A stretch of DNA of 64,000 nucleotides, from positions 310,001 through 374,000 of the forward strand of contig NZ_PVNS01000001.1 in assembly GCF_002993335.1 (NCBI RefSeq). Reading direction: 5' to 3'. This document shows, piece by piece, positions 1-8,253 of the stretch (position 1 is its first letter; every line of letters begins with the position of its first letter). Source of the DNA: Alkalicoccus urumqiensis. Lineage in GTDB: Bacteria > Bacillota > Bacilli > Bacillales > Salisediminibacteriaceae. Both the position numbers and the translations under genes were made by a program. The notes below the pieces were generated by a model. The model had not been told where the DNA came from. It worked only from the letters and a program-made list of their open reading frames with translations, and searched no databases.

Positions 1-1110
1 CGGCGTCAGGCTGCCGACTTTATCTTCGAGCTTCAGCGCCCGCGCGCTCTCGATCGTTGCCATCTCCAGAATTTCCCTTGCGGAAATGTGCAGCGGTGGC
101 CCCGGCATTTCGCCTTTCGCGAGGAGCTGTTCATTCACGCGGGAACGCTCTGCCTGCAGCGCGAACTTCATCTGCGCGAACATGTCGCCGCCGGTGGAGG
201 TGACGACGTCTACGCCGAGTGCCGGAGTAACGCCGTTTTCCAGAGCCAGACCGGTCGCCGGGTAGCCGTGTCCCATCATCATTTCCACTTCCGGTGTCAC
301 AGAAATCGACCCGCCGAATTCTGCCAGGAGTTTCACTTCCTCCGGGCTGACAGCATTTGCGTGGACGAAGTTCAGGTCCCGGCCGAGCATGCCGGCGTTA
401 TGCAGCTTTTCAATAGAACGGTCGACGCTTCCCCACGTGCCGAAGCCGAGGTGCATGCTGCAGACCGCATCCAGTTCGCGTGCGAGACGAATTTCGTCCA
501 TCGACGTGTCCCAGGAGCAGAACTCCGGTCCTCGGATCGAGAGACCGAGCGTCAGAAGCTGATCTTTGGAGGAAAAATACTTCTGTGCAATGTAGCGTGC
601 ATCCTCTGTCGTATTCAGCTCGCTTTCCCGGTTCCAGAAATCGCCGTCGCCGGGACATCCGTGGCCGAAAACGGCGCGGATCCCGGATTCCTGCAGACCG
701 CGGATCATTTCTTCGGAGTGTTCGCGGGACATCGTCATCGACCAGTCATACAGCGTCGTCACGCCGGCGTCGAGCGCTTCGAGTGCGCCGAGCAGGTTGC
801 CGATATAGTCGTCCTGCGGCCGGCGCATGGAGCCGATGTTGCCGTAGTAAATGCTGCCGAGATACTTCTGCAGCGACCAGTCGGCGCCGGTGTTACGGAT
901 GACCGATTCCCACGTATGCCGGTGGCTGTCGACAAATCCAGGCATCAGAATGCGCTCGGAGGCGTCGATCACTTCCGCGTCGCCCGCCTCAATCGACGGG
1001 GCCACTTCCACAATTTTATCTCCTTCAATCAGCACATCCCCGCGCTTCATGTCTCCAATTTCTGCATCCATCGTAATGACGACGGCTCCTTTGAACAGCA
1101 TCTTTGTCAT
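1..1110 (-). CDS. Amidohydrolase family protein, C-terminus cut by window edge
   Basis: The frame opens with ATG at 1110 behind AGAAGGAG and stays open to base 1, so at least 370 residues are visible and the C-terminus is missing. The N-terminus has the composite-domain start of metal-dependent amidohydrolases. A PGFVDSHRHTWES stretch carries the metal-binding HRH at residues 63-65, and a later MHLGFG, a FVHAN and an LGVD segment fit the other metal ligands and the catalytic Asp. It resembles the TRZ/ATZ and SAH/cytosine-deaminase-like branch, which hydrolyses amine or halide groups from ring compounds. It is the last visible gene of the operon that starts at 8052, 31 nt after the ATPase gene. 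The substrate cannot be told from sequence; removal of an amino group from a cyclic intermediate is a reasonable guess. Confidence 0.85.
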   Translation of the reverse strand, partial: MTKMLFKGAVVITMDAEIGDMKRGDVLIEGDKIVEVAPSIEAGDAEVIDASERILMPGFVDSHRHTWESVIRNTGADWSLQKYLGSIYYGNIGSMRRPQDDYIGNLLGALEALDAGVTTLYDWSMTMSREHSEEMIRGLQESGIRAVFGHGCPGDGDFWNRESELNTTEDARYIAQKYFSSKDQLLTLGLSIRGPEFCSWDTSMDEIRLARELDAVCSMHLGFGTWGSVDRSIEKLHNAGMLGRDLNFVHANAVSPEEVKLLAEFGGSISVTPEVEMMMGHGYPATGLALENGVTPALGVDVVTSTGGDMFAQMKFALQAERSRVNEQLLAKGEMPGPPLHISAREILEMATIESARALKLEDKVGSLTP

Positions 1111-1141
1111 GACAATCACTCCTTCTGTAATGTAGTGGAAC

Positions 1142-1933
1142 TCAGTTCTCTTCCGCTCCCGGGAGCGCCTCCCGGGAAATACTTTTCCAGTACAGGTCGA
1201 TCGTGTAGGACAGGCCGAGCTGCTCTTGGATCTCGCCGAGCACCCGCTGACGCCAATCCGCGAGTTCCTCTATCCCGACTCCGGCACCGGTGGTGACAGA
1301 GAGCTGAACTCTCTCGTAATCCAGCTTCATTTTGTCGAGACGAATGTGCGGGACAGCGAGAATCTGAATCATGTCGCGCACGCAGCTGCTGGAGACGGTG
1401 ATGCGGTCGCCGGCGGTGTAGACGGGTTTGACCATGAGAACTTCGGCGCGTCCGACACCGAGACGGATGACGAGCCTCCGGAACCAGCTTCCGGCGAAGG
1501 CGCCTCCGGCAGTGTCGGGGAAAACGGGAATGACGTGCAGGTTTCGGGCGCGCTGTATTTTTGCTTTATCGATTTCTTTTGGTGTCTGAAATGATTCGAT
1601 GGCGAGCCACTCGATGTCCTCCGGGAGGCCGAGGCGCTCCTGGATGAGCCGGATCATTCTGCGGGATGTTCCGAGAATGAGCAGCGATCCGGGCTGGTGT
1701 TCTGTCAGCCACGCCTGAACTTCCCGGCGGTGGCTGTCGGAAAAGAACGTGGCGCGCTTCGTCGCTGAAATGACAGCGGTTTCATTTTTTGCCGTGCGGC
1801 CGGCGGCCCGCTTTTTCTCATGGATAAGGAGGCCGTCGTCGATCAGCGCTTCAATATTATAGCGGCGCATCACTTCCGAGGCGGTGTGACTCTTTCCGGT
1901 TCCGCTTTTTCCATACAGCCCGTAAAGTTTCAC
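1142..1933 (-). CDS. P-loop ATP-binding protein with Asp23/Gls24-like C-terminal part
   Basis: About 263 residues. A GTG start at 1933 is chosen because the upstream gene ends in the overlapping GTGA and AGGAGAGGGG sits just ahead; the frame also extends further upstream, but only inside the previous gene. Residues 8-15 (GKSGTGKS) form a Walker A loop directly at the N-terminus. The last 80 residues (VSSSCVRDMIQIL through ELADWRQRVLGEIQEQLGL) look like the Asp23/Gls24 fold of alkaline-shock proteins, which is a judgement from pattern rather than a search. The middle has no domain I recognise. The four-base overlap implies translational coupling to the enoyl-CoA hydratase gene. What an NTPase of this type does in an aromatic catabolism operon is unclear. 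Confidence 0.75.
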   Translation of the reverse strand: MKLYGLYGKSGTGKSHTASEVMRRYNIEALIDDGLLIHEKKRAAGRTAKNETAVISATKRATFFSDSHRREVQAWLTEHQPGSLLILGTSRRMIRLIQERLGLPEDIEWLAIESFQTPKEIDKAKIQRARNLHVIPVFPDTAGGAFAGSWFRRLVIRLGVGRAEVLMVKPVYTAGDRITVSSSCVRDMIQILAVPHIRLDKMKLDYERVQLSVTTGAGVGIEELADWRQRVLGEIQEQLGLSYTIDLYWKSISREALPGAEEN

Positions 1934-2715
1934 GAAAGCCCCCTCTCCTGGAAAGCAGGCGCCCGCTTGTCGCGGAATGCCGTACACCCTTCGTGAAAGT
2001 CCTGCGGATCGGCATAGGCCCACGCTCCGGCTTCTTCCGGCTGGCGGAACGACGGCACGGCCTGCTTGACTGCCTGAACCGAGCCGGCCGATAAATGAAC
2101 GATCCGGTCGGCTGCGGCAAGCACGGTGCTGTCGAGCTCTGCCCGGCTCGTCACCTGGTGAAGAAGTCCGAGCTGGTGGGCGGTTTCGTGGCCGTAGATC
2201 GTACTCATCAGCACGAGCTCTTTCAGCCGGGCGGGGCCGAGATGGTACAGGATCCGATCGGTAAATGCGGGGCCGAGACGGATACCGAGCCGTGCGACCG
2301 GAATACCCATTTTCGTATGCTCCGTGCCGATGCGGAGATCGAAGGCCAGAGAGAAGATAAAGCCGGCGCCGTATACCGGCCCGTCGATCGCGCCGATGAC
2401 CGGAATCGGCATTTCCTCATACAGAGCGATCGTCTCTTCCATCACTTGAAACGCGTCGTTTGCTTCGTCATTTGTCATCGAGCAGAATTCCTTGATGTCA
2501 GACCCTGCGGTAAAGTTTCCGGGGACGCCGCGGACGATGAGGACACGGCTTTTGCCGCGCTTTTTCACTGCCCGGGCGACATTGCCGAGCTCCTGCCACA
2601 TCTCCCGCGTCAGCGCATTTCTCGCTTCGGGGCGGTTGATCGTGACGACGGCAATTTTCGCCCCTTCCTGCAGGGTGATTTTTCCGTCCGGCACACGCCG
2701 GATCATAATACGCAC
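1930..2715 (-). CDS. Enoyl-CoA hydratase/isomerase family protein
   Basis: 261 residues, normal for the crotonase fold. A GTG start at 2715 is preceded by AAAGGAGGAG with good spacing. The crotonase signature is visible: NRPEARNALT near residue 30, the oxyanion-hole region GNFTAGSDIKEF near 67, and IDGPVYGAGFIFSLAFDLRIG near 110. Crotonases hydrate, isomerise or cleave acyl-CoA thioesters, so this enzyme probably acts on the CoA ester made by the CoA-transferase encoded just upstream. The usual second catalytic Glu is not obvious in the GxRLGP segment, so isomerase, hydratase and C-C hydrolase roles all remain possible. Confidence 0.9.
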   Translation of the reverse strand: MRIMIRRVPDGKITLQEGAKIAVVTINRPEARNALTREMWQELGNVARAVKKRGKSRVLIVRGVPGNFTAGSDIKEFCSMTNDEANDAFQVMEETIALYEEMPIPVIGAIDGPVYGAGFIFSLAFDLRIGTEHTKMGIPVARLGIRLGPAFTDRILYHLGPARLKELVLMSTIYGHETAHQLGLLHQVTSRAELDSTVLAAADRIVHLSAGSVQAVKQAVPSFRQPEEAGAWAYADPQDFHEGCTAFRDKRAPAFQERGLS

Positions 2716-2744
2716 AGCAGCTCCTCCTTTCTATGTCTCCACAC

Positions 2745-3398
2745 TCAGTAGCCGCCGGTTTTCAAATCCGGGGCGATGGCAAGCGGGGCTTCCGTTGCTT
2801 CCTGCACTGCTTCCGGCGTCACGCCTTCGGCGGTTTCCACGAGGACAAGACCGTCCGTGGTGACATCGATGACACCCATGTCGGTAAGAATCCGGTTCAC
2901 GACGCCGCGTCCGGTGAGCGGCAGCGTGCAGCTTTTCCGGATTTTCGGAGTGCCGTTCCGGCTTACGTGCTCCATGATAATGAGTACTTTCTGCGCGCCG
3001 TTGACTAAATCCATGGCGCCGCCCATTCCTTTCACCGCTTTTCCGGGAATCATCCAGTTGGCCAGATCGCCGGTTTCCGATACTTCCATCGCTCCGAGAA
3101 TCGCGAGGTCAATATGGCCGCCGCGGATCATTGCAAACGACTCGGCGCTGTCGAACAGAGCCGCGCCCCGGGACATCGTAATCGTTTCTTTGCCGGCGTT
3201 GATAAGATCCGGATCCAGCTCGTCTTCCTCCGGGTACGGGCCGATGCCGAGCAGTCCATTTTCCGACTGCAGCACGACCGGTGTATCTGCTTCAAGGTAA
3301 TTCGCGACAAGCGTCGGCATGCCGATGCCCAGGTTGACATAAAAGCCGTCTTCAATCTCCTGTCTGGCCCGGGCGGCAATCCGGTTTCGTACGTCCAT
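2745..3398 (-). CDS. 3-oxoacid CoA-transferase, subunit B
   Basis: 217 residues from ATG 3398, behind GAGGAGG. The frame is open further upstream, but the start with a ribosome binding site and the family N-terminus ([15 protein letters not shown]) sets the true beginning. The [12 protein letters not shown] motif and [12 protein letters not shown] are diagnostic; the Glu of SENG is the catalytic nucleophile that carries CoA. It forms a heterodimer with subunit A, encoded 13 nt upstream, and moves CoA from succinyl-CoA or a similar donor to a 3-oxo acid. In this operon it probably activates a ring-cleavage product before the enoyl-CoA hydratase acts. Confidence 0.95.
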   Translation of the reverse strand: MDVRNRIAARARQEIEDGFYVNLGIGMPTLVANYLEADTPVVLQSENGLLGIGPYPEEDELDPDLINAGKETITMSRGAALFDSAESFAMIRGGHIDLAILGAMEVSETGDLANWMIPGKAVKGMGGAMDLVNGAQKVLIIMEHVSRNGTPKIRKSCTLPLTGRGVVNRILTDMGVIDVTTDGLVLVETAEGVTPEAVQEATEAPLAIAPDLKTGGY

Positions 3399-3411
3399 CT
3401 GCTCCGCCTCC

Positions 3412-4107
3412 TCAGCGTCCAGCCGCGGTCGTCCGCCGCTCGATTCGTTTTTCAAATGTGCCCGGAAGAAGCGCCTGGACATAGATGCCGGGCGTATGGA
3501 TCTCGTCCGGATCCAGCTGTCCGGCGTCGACGATCTCCTCCACTTCAGCGATCGTATAAGTGCCGGCCGCTGCCATGCCCGGGTTGAAGTTGCGTGCCGT
3601 GCGGCGGTAGACGAGGTTGCCCATCGTATCCGCCTTCCACGCTTTAATGATGCTGACGTCGGCGGTAAACGCTTCTTCCAGAACGTATTCCGTGTCCCCG
3701 AACCAGCGCGTCTCTTTCCCTTCCGCAATCGGCGTGCCTGTTCCGGCCTGAGTATAAAACGCCGGAATACCGGCGCCTCCTGCGCGGATTTTTTCAGCAA
3801 GCGATCCCTGCGGCACCAGCTCCACATCCAGCTCCCCCGAAATCATCTGCCGTTCGAATTCTTTGTTTCCGCCGACATACGAGCCGATCATTTTTTTAAT
3901 CTGTCTGCGGTGCAGGAGCCGTCCCAGCCCCCAGTCATCGACCCCGCAGTTATTGGAAATGACCGTTAAATCCGTGACGCCGGATTCTGCCAGTGCGTGA
4001 ATAATGTTCTCCGGAATACCGACGAGACCGAACCCGCCGGCCATGAGGACAGAGCCTGATTGAATACGGGACACCGCCTCCTCCGGCGACTGCAGTATTG
4101 GCTTCAT
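3412..4107 (-). CDS. 3-oxoacid CoA-transferase, subunit A
   Basis: 231 residues, full length for the alpha subunit. The family motif [17 protein letters not shown] at residues 19-35 forms the CoA-binding glycine-rich loop, and [12 protein letters not shown] and FNPGMAAAG are further conserved blocks. It partners subunit B directly downstream in the same operon. The pair could be ScoAB (acetoacetate), PcaIJ (3-oxoadipate) or a related transferase. Location beside an extradiol dioxygenase and a fumarylacetoacetase-like enzyme favours a ring-cleavage product as acceptor over ketone-body metabolism. Confidence 0.95.
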   Translation of the reverse strand: MKPILQSPEEAVSRIQSGSVLMAGGFGLVGIPENIIHALAESGVTDLTVISNNCGVDDWGLGRLLHRRQIKKMIGSYVGGNKEFERQMISGELDVELVPQGSLAEKIRAGGAGIPAFYTQAGTGTPIAEGKETRWFGDTEYVLEEAFTADVSIIKAWKADTMGNLVYRRTARNFNPGMAAAGTYTIAEVEEIVDAGQLDPDEIHTPGIYVQALLPGTFEKRIERRTTAAGR

Positions 4108-4134
4108 AGGAACCTCCTTTGCGGATACCTGCGC

Positions 4135-5091
4135 TTAAACGAACCGGACGGTGTTTTCCTGACGGCCGAGATCGATCTTCCCGTCCGCGGTCCGGATCTC
4201 ACAGGTGATCACGTCGCCTTCCTTCAAGTAGTTCGGATTGTCCTTCTGGCTTTCATTTAACATTTTCACCTTTTTATCGAGCTTTTCAAACGGATTCAGC
4301 AGGGCGTTCATTTCATCGGCCTGAAGCTTCAGCGCGACCCCGCCCGGCGTGCCGGTTAATAGAAGGTCCCCCGGCTGAAAGTCCATCATGCCGGACAGTT
4401 CCACGAGCGTCTCCTCCGGCTTGTACAAAAGCTGCGACGTATTTGCCTGCTGGCGCACTTCCCCGTTCACCTTCAGCGTCAGCTCCAGATCATGCACGAG
4501 CGGCGCCTCCTCCGGATCAATCAGGTACAATACCGGTCCGACCGGACAGAACGTGCGGAGGCTCTTTCCTTTGAACCACTGGTTTTCCGTAAACTGCAGG
4601 TCCCGCGACGACACGTCATTGCCGATAACAAAGCCGGCCACATAATGCTTCAGCGCTGCCTCTCCGTCCGCCACCGGCCCGGTCAGTGCCTTGTGAAACA
4701 CCAGCCCGAGCTCGATTTCATAATCGAGAAGCTCGATCGACTTCGGACTCTCAATGTCATGCTCCGGCCCGGTGACCGAGCTCGGCGCCTTCGTGAAAAT
4801 CATATTGAACGGCGGCCGCTTCGCATCCAGACCGCCTTCTTCCCGGTGCGCCGAATAGTTCGCCCCCTGACAGACAATCTGTCCCGGCAGCGTCACCGGA
4901 CTGAGAAGCGTTACCTCCAGCTGTGAAAACGGCTGTGCATGTTCCCGCGCTTCTTCAGCACGCTGTTTTCCGTCTGCCGCTAAAAAGGCGGCGAGCGTTT
5001 CTTCCGAAGCCTGTACGGGGTAAATCTGCCCTCCGTCCAGTACTCCCCAGTGGATTCCTTCTTTTTCATAGCGAACAATGCCAATACCCAT
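4135..5091 (-). CDS. Fumarylacetoacetate hydrolase family protein
   Basis: 318 residues from ATG 5091 behind AAAGGAGG; the longer open frame is ignored because the family N-terminus begins at MGIGIVRYEK. The C-terminal catalytic domain shows NYSAHREEGG, the metal-binding acidic residues of LLDYEIELGLVFHK, a VIGNDVSSRDLQ block and LLTGTPGGVAL. The family includes fumarylacetoacetase, 2-oxo-hept-3-ene-dioate hydratase and acylpyruvate hydrolase, all of which act on beta- or gamma-diketo acids made by ring cleavage. It is 27 nt upstream of the CoA-transferase genes. The likely job is hydration or hydrolysis of the product made by the dioxygenase at 7171-8052. Confidence 0.93.
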   Translation of the reverse strand: MGIGIVRYEKEGIHWGVLDGGQIYPVQASEETLAAFLAADGKQRAEEAREHAQPFSQLEVTLLSPVTLPGQIVCQGANYSAHREEGGLDAKRPPFNMIFTKAPSSVTGPEHDIESPKSIELLDYEIELGLVFHKALTGPVADGEAALKHYVAGFVIGNDVSSRDLQFTENQWFKGKSLRTFCPVGPVLYLIDPEEAPLVHDLELTLKVNGEVRQQANTSQLLYKPEETLVELSGMMDFQPGDLLLTGTPGGVALKLQADEMNALLNPFEKLDKKVKMLNESQKDNPNYLKEGDVITCEIRTADGKIDLGRQENTVRFV

Positions 5092-5104
5092 GCTCCTGCC
5101 TCCT

Positions 5105-5680
5105 TTATCGATTGCCGTTGCCGGCCAGTTCCTCTTTTTTACGTTCCAGTTCCGCAAAGTTTACGTAATTGCCGACGACCATATCGAGAAATTCCACGGT
5201 GCCGGTGTCGGTGATCGATCCTTCATCGTCCATTTTCTGATGCACGGCGCCGATGAAGACTTCATTTCCCGGGAGCACTTTCGCTGCCATACCGGGTGCT
5301 GCGAGAATCTGGCGCAGATGCACCTGACAGCGCACCGTGCCGAGAAATCCCGGGCTTGCCCCTGCAATGAGCACCGGCTTGCCGGTCATGACTTTGTCGA
5401 CGCGCGAACACCAGTCGAGTGCGTTTTTCAGCATGCCCGGCACGGAATGGTTGTACTCCGGCGTGACGATGAGAATACCGTCCGCTTCACGGATCTCTTT
5501 TTTAAACTGCTGCACCACTTCCGGCGGGTTCTCTTCGTCGTCCTGATCAAAATGAGGCAGCGACGCAATGTCTTTGATGTCAATATCCAGCTGATCCCGG
5601 TAGCGCTCCTGCATGAACAGGGCGATCCGGTGGTTGTAGGAATCCTCACGTTTACTGCCGACGAGCGCTGCGATTTTCAT
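5105..5680 (-). CDS. NADPH-dependent FMN reductase family protein
   Basis: 191 residues. The flavodoxin-like fold is recognised from MKIAALVGSKREDSYN (FMN phosphate loop) at the N-terminus and from VTPEYNHSVPGMLKNALDW near residue 75, the signature of NAD(P)H:FMN/quinone reductases. Its start overlaps the stop of the upstream hydrolase gene by ATGA, so the two are translationally coupled. In aromatic catabolic operons such reductases supply reduced flavin to a monooxygenase or reduce quinones. No monooxygenase is visible here, so quinone or azo reduction, or a partner beyond the left edge, are the options. Confidence 0.92.
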   Translation of the reverse strand: MKIAALVGSKREDSYNHRIALFMQERYRDQLDIDIKDIASLPHFDQDDEENPPEVVQQFKKEIREADGILIVTPEYNHSVPGMLKNALDWCSRVDKVMTGKPVLIAGASPGFLGTVRCQVHLRQILAAPGMAAKVLPGNEVFIGAVHQKMDDEGSITDTGTVEFLDMVVGNYVNFAELERKKEELAGNGNR

Positions 5681-6366
5681 GATGTTTTTCCTCCTGTGAT
5701 TTTGGTATAAAACTGATTTATTTCTTCTGCAAGAGCTTCCGGCTTCTCCACCATAATGAAGTGGCCGCAGCCCGGGATGGTCGTCGATGGTACGCCGAGT
5801 GCCTCCTGTGCTCCCGGCGGAAGGAGCCGGTCTTCCTCTCCGTAAACCGCGCGGACCGGGACCCGGAGCTTCTCCAGTGCTTCCCTGCCTCCCCGGTATT
5901 CACTGCAGGCGGCGAAATCGGCGTACTGCTGCGGAGTGTCGACGAGCGTCAGCGCCTCTTTTTCCTCTGCCAGCACGTCCGGATCGAGCTTATCGCTGTA
6001 CGAAGCGTAGAACAATCCGTCCGGATATGTGCCGCCCCGGAGTTTGTCGAGCACTTTTTCGTGCACCGGAAGTTCCGTGTGGCTTGCAGCGAGCAGAACC
6101 CCGAGTACGCGGTCTGAACGGGCCGCTGTTTCCAGCGCAATCAGTCCGCCCATCGAATGCCCGGCGAGTACCGCCCCCTGCTCCGGAAGCCTTCCGGCAA
6201 GCCACGCTGCGTGTGACTCAATATCGGGCTCCGGCGGAATACCGGAACGGCCGGGCAGATCGACAAGCGCGTGCGGTGCACCGATATACGGCGTCGTTTT
6301 CCTCCACACATTGGAGGTTCCGCCTGCGCCGTGCAGGCATAAAAGGGGGATGGATGCATCAGTCAT
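5677..6366 (-). CDS. Alpha/beta hydrolase
   Basis: 229 residues. LCLHGAGGTSNVW gives the oxyanion-hole HG motif, and GHSMGG around residue 75 holds the nucleophile Ser. A YGEEDRLLP stretch provides the catalytic Asp and GCGHFIMVEKP the catalytic His, so the triad is complete. It starts 4 nt after the GntR regulator gene stops. In meta-cleavage operons such an enzyme hydrolyses the carbon-carbon bond of the ring-fission product, but esterase or lactonase (3-oxoadipate enol-lactonase-like) activity is equally compatible. Confidence 0.9.
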   Translation of the reverse strand: MTDASIPLLCLHGAGGTSNVWRKTTPYIGAPHALVDLPGRSGIPPEPDIESHAAWLAGRLPEQGAVLAGHSMGGLIALETAARSDRVLGVLLAASHTELPVHEKVLDKLRGGTYPDGLFYASYSDKLDPDVLAEEKEALTLVDTPQQYADFAACSEYRGGREALEKLRVPVRAVYGEEDRLLPPGAQEALGVPSTTIPGCGHFIMVEKPEALAEEINQFYTKITGGKTS

Positions 6367-6370
6367 AGAA

Positions 6371-7093
6371 TCACCTGCTTTCCTCTTCTTCGAGCAGCTG
6401 GACGACGGTTTCGAGCAGGTGTGTCATGGCGTGGTGGGCGGTATCTTCCTGTCCGCTGCACACCGCTTCCATGACGGCGCGGTGCATTTCGAGCGCCTGG
6501 GCGGTGCGGCCGGGGCTGTCGCGTTCCTGCTGCCGCCGGAGGGCTTTCATCGTTTTATAGCGGCTCTGGACGAGTCCGTACTGGAGCGTGCGCACGAGGC
6601 TTGCCATCAGCATGTTGTGCGAGGCGTCCAGAATGGCTTCGTGAAAATGGCCGTCCGCTTCGGCCCAGACCGTTTCGTCGTCTAAAGCATAGGTCAGTTT
6701 GTCGAATGCGTGCCGGATCGCCTCCACGTCTTCCGGCGTTGCGTTCCGTGCGGCGAGCTTCACGGCCGCAGGCTCCATTGCCATCCGTACTTCCGACAGC
6801 TGCAGAAGCACAGTCCGGTTGTCGTCGGCGCCGGCCGCCCAGCCGATGACGTCGGGGTCCCACCAGAGCCAGCTTTCCGGCTCACGCACGGCGGTGCCGG
6901 TCCGGGTGGAGGATTCGACGAGGCGCCTTGCGTGAAGGCCTTTGATCGCCTCCCGGACGACGGTCCGGCTCACGCCGCGCATTTCACTTAATGTTTCCAC
7001 TTTCGGCAGTGTGCTCCCAGGCTCCCTCTCTCCGCACACGATTTCTCTTCCCAGCTCATGAAGCAGCTGGTCGCTTAAATTCCGCATAGCCAT
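6371..7093 (-). CDS. GntR-family transcriptional regulator, FadR subfamily
   Basis: 240 residues from ATG 7093, preceded by ATGGAGGAG; an in-frame start further upstream lacks a site. The N-terminal winged helix (residues 1-75) has the typical STLPKVETLSEMRGVSRTVVREAIKGL recognition region. The C-terminal FCD domain contains EVRMAMEPAAVKLAARN, an FHEAILDASHN segment and EMHRAVMEAV, whose Asp/His residues usually bind metal and ligand. It lies inside the operon, 77 nt after the dioxygenase gene, and probably controls that operon as a repressor released by an aromatic or carboxylate intermediate. A 17-bp AT-rich palindrome at 8092-8108 in the operon promoter is the best candidate operator. Confidence 0.93.
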   Translation of the reverse strand: MAMRNLSDQLLHELGREIVCGEREPGSTLPKVETLSEMRGVSRTVVREAIKGLHARRLVESSTRTGTAVREPESWLWWDPDVIGWAAGADDNRTVLLQLSEVRMAMEPAAVKLAARNATPEDVEAIRHAFDKLTYALDDETVWAEADGHFHEAILDASHNMLMASLVRTLQYGLVQSRYKTMKALRRQQERDSPGRTAQALEMHRAVMEAVCSGQEDTAHHAMTHLLETVVQLLEEEESR

Positions 7094-7170
7094 GTCAGCA
7101 CTCCTCCATTCTCCACGTTTTTCCTGTTTCAGCATATCACGCGGAGCGTCTCCAGGCAGCCCGGCCCTTG

Positions 7171-8052
7171 TCAGACAAGCGCTTTTTCAAAGTCCACGCC
7201 CCAGAGAGAGAGGCATTCATCGGTGCTCCACACTTTCGGCTTCTGCGGGAATTCTTTGTGCCACGGGCGCGGGTCGAAAATGCCGAGCTCTTTAATGTAC
7301 TTGTCCGCATCGGTGAACAGCTCAATCAGATTGCCTTCCGGATCATAGTGGTAGCAGGCGATGTTGTGGCCTGCCCCGTGGCGCGACGGCCCCCACTCCA
7401 GGTTCACCCCGTTCAACCGGAGGAAATCGAGCGTGGAGATAAGGTGCTGATAGTTGCGCATCTCCATCGCCAGGTGATGCATGCCTTTCGTTTCCGATGT
7501 GAAAAAGTTCAGTACGTGATGGTCGGTATTGCACGTCATGAAACCGAAGTAGTCTTCAATCCAGTCCGTATTGTGGAAACCGAGTTTTTTATAAAATTCG
7601 ACTTCCTTTTTCGCGTCGGATACGCGGATCGACAGATGGCCGACTTTGTTCGGGAGAATGCCTTCTTTGTTAAAGCCGCGGTTTTCCCGCATCTCCATCG
7701 ATGGATATAAATCAACGGCGTAGCCTTCCGGATCGGTGAACGTGAGAATATCCGGCGCTGCCGGGTCGCCGCCTTCGCGGACCGAAGCATCGATATCCAG
7801 TGTTTTCAGATGATCGATAATCTCGCTTAACGAATGCTCCGACACGTACTGAAAGCCGAAACGGCGGATGCCGGACTGATCGGACGGCGTAAGAATAATG
7901 TTATGATGGTCGGTCGAACTCGAAAAGTAAACGCTTCCATTTTTGTCCGTCTCTGTTTCCGTAAAACCGACGATCTCTGCATAGTACTGCTTCATCTTTT
8001 CCATATCCTGCACGTGAAAATCGACATAACCGAGCTTGAACACGTCGAGCAC
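7171..8052 (-). CDS. Extradiol (catechol 2,3-dioxygenase-type) ring-cleavage dioxygenase
   Basis: 293 residues from GTG 8052 behind TTAGGAGGCGG. Two tandem VOC modules are visible: residues 5-125 beginning LGYVDFHVQDMEKMKQYY, and residues 140-265 beginning VGHLSIRVSDAKKEVEFY. The three iron ligands of type I extradiol dioxygenases are present in the second module: His in VGHLSIR, His in KGMHHLAMEM and Glu in PEGNLIELFTD. The enzyme opens catechol-like rings next to the diol. It is the first gene of the operon, which makes it the entry step. Close relatives include catechol 2,3-dioxygenases and 2,3-dihydroxybiphenyl dioxygenases; the substrate is unknown. Confidence 0.92.
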   Translation of the reverse strand: MLDVFKLGYVDFHVQDMEKMKQYYAEIVGFTETETDKNGSVYFSSSTDHHNIILTPSDQSGIRRFGFQYVSEHSLSEIIDHLKTLDIDASVREGGDPAAPDILTFTDPEGYAVDLYPSMEMRENRGFNKEGILPNKVGHLSIRVSDAKKEVEFYKKLGFHNTDWIEDYFGFMTCNTDHHVLNFFTSETKGMHHLAMEMRNYQHLISTLDFLRLNGVNLEWGPSRHGAGHNIACYHYDPEGNLIELFTDADKYIKELGIFDPRPWHKEFPQKPKVWSTDECLSLWGVDFEKALV

Positions 8053-8085
8053 GATAACCGCCTCCTAAGAGAGAATTTTCTGACT

Positions 8086-8114
8086 TTAATTAATAATATT
8101 ATATTATTTATCAA
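8086..8114 (-). promoter_or_regulatory. Promoter of the ring-cleavage operon with palindromic operator in the spacer
   Basis: On the minus strand a TTGATA (8114-8109) is a good -35 box. The next 17 bases (8108-8092) form a perfect interrupted palindrome, AATAATAT-A-ATATTATT, and a weak -10-like AATTAA follows. The start codon of the dioxygenase gene is about 35 nt further on. An operator filling the spacer would block RNA polymerase when bound, which fits repression by the GntR protein encoded in the same operon. The link to that protein is inference. Confidence 0.55.
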
Positions 8115-8253
8115 CCGTCAACGGATTTCACTTATTTTTTGTAAGTGAATTGGTGCACAAGCCTGCGACCGGATCCGGAGTGAGCCTCTGTGTTGAGCAG
8201 ATGGCTGCAGCGGTTTTCAGCTGCAGCAGTTGTTCAGCGGGATTTTCGACTAT

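Noticed and set aside
88-1296. 402-residue plus-strand open frame opposite the amidohydrolase and ATPase genes
   Set aside because: It is a GC-driven shadow of the minus-strand genes, with no family motif and a composition rich in Arg, His and Cys.
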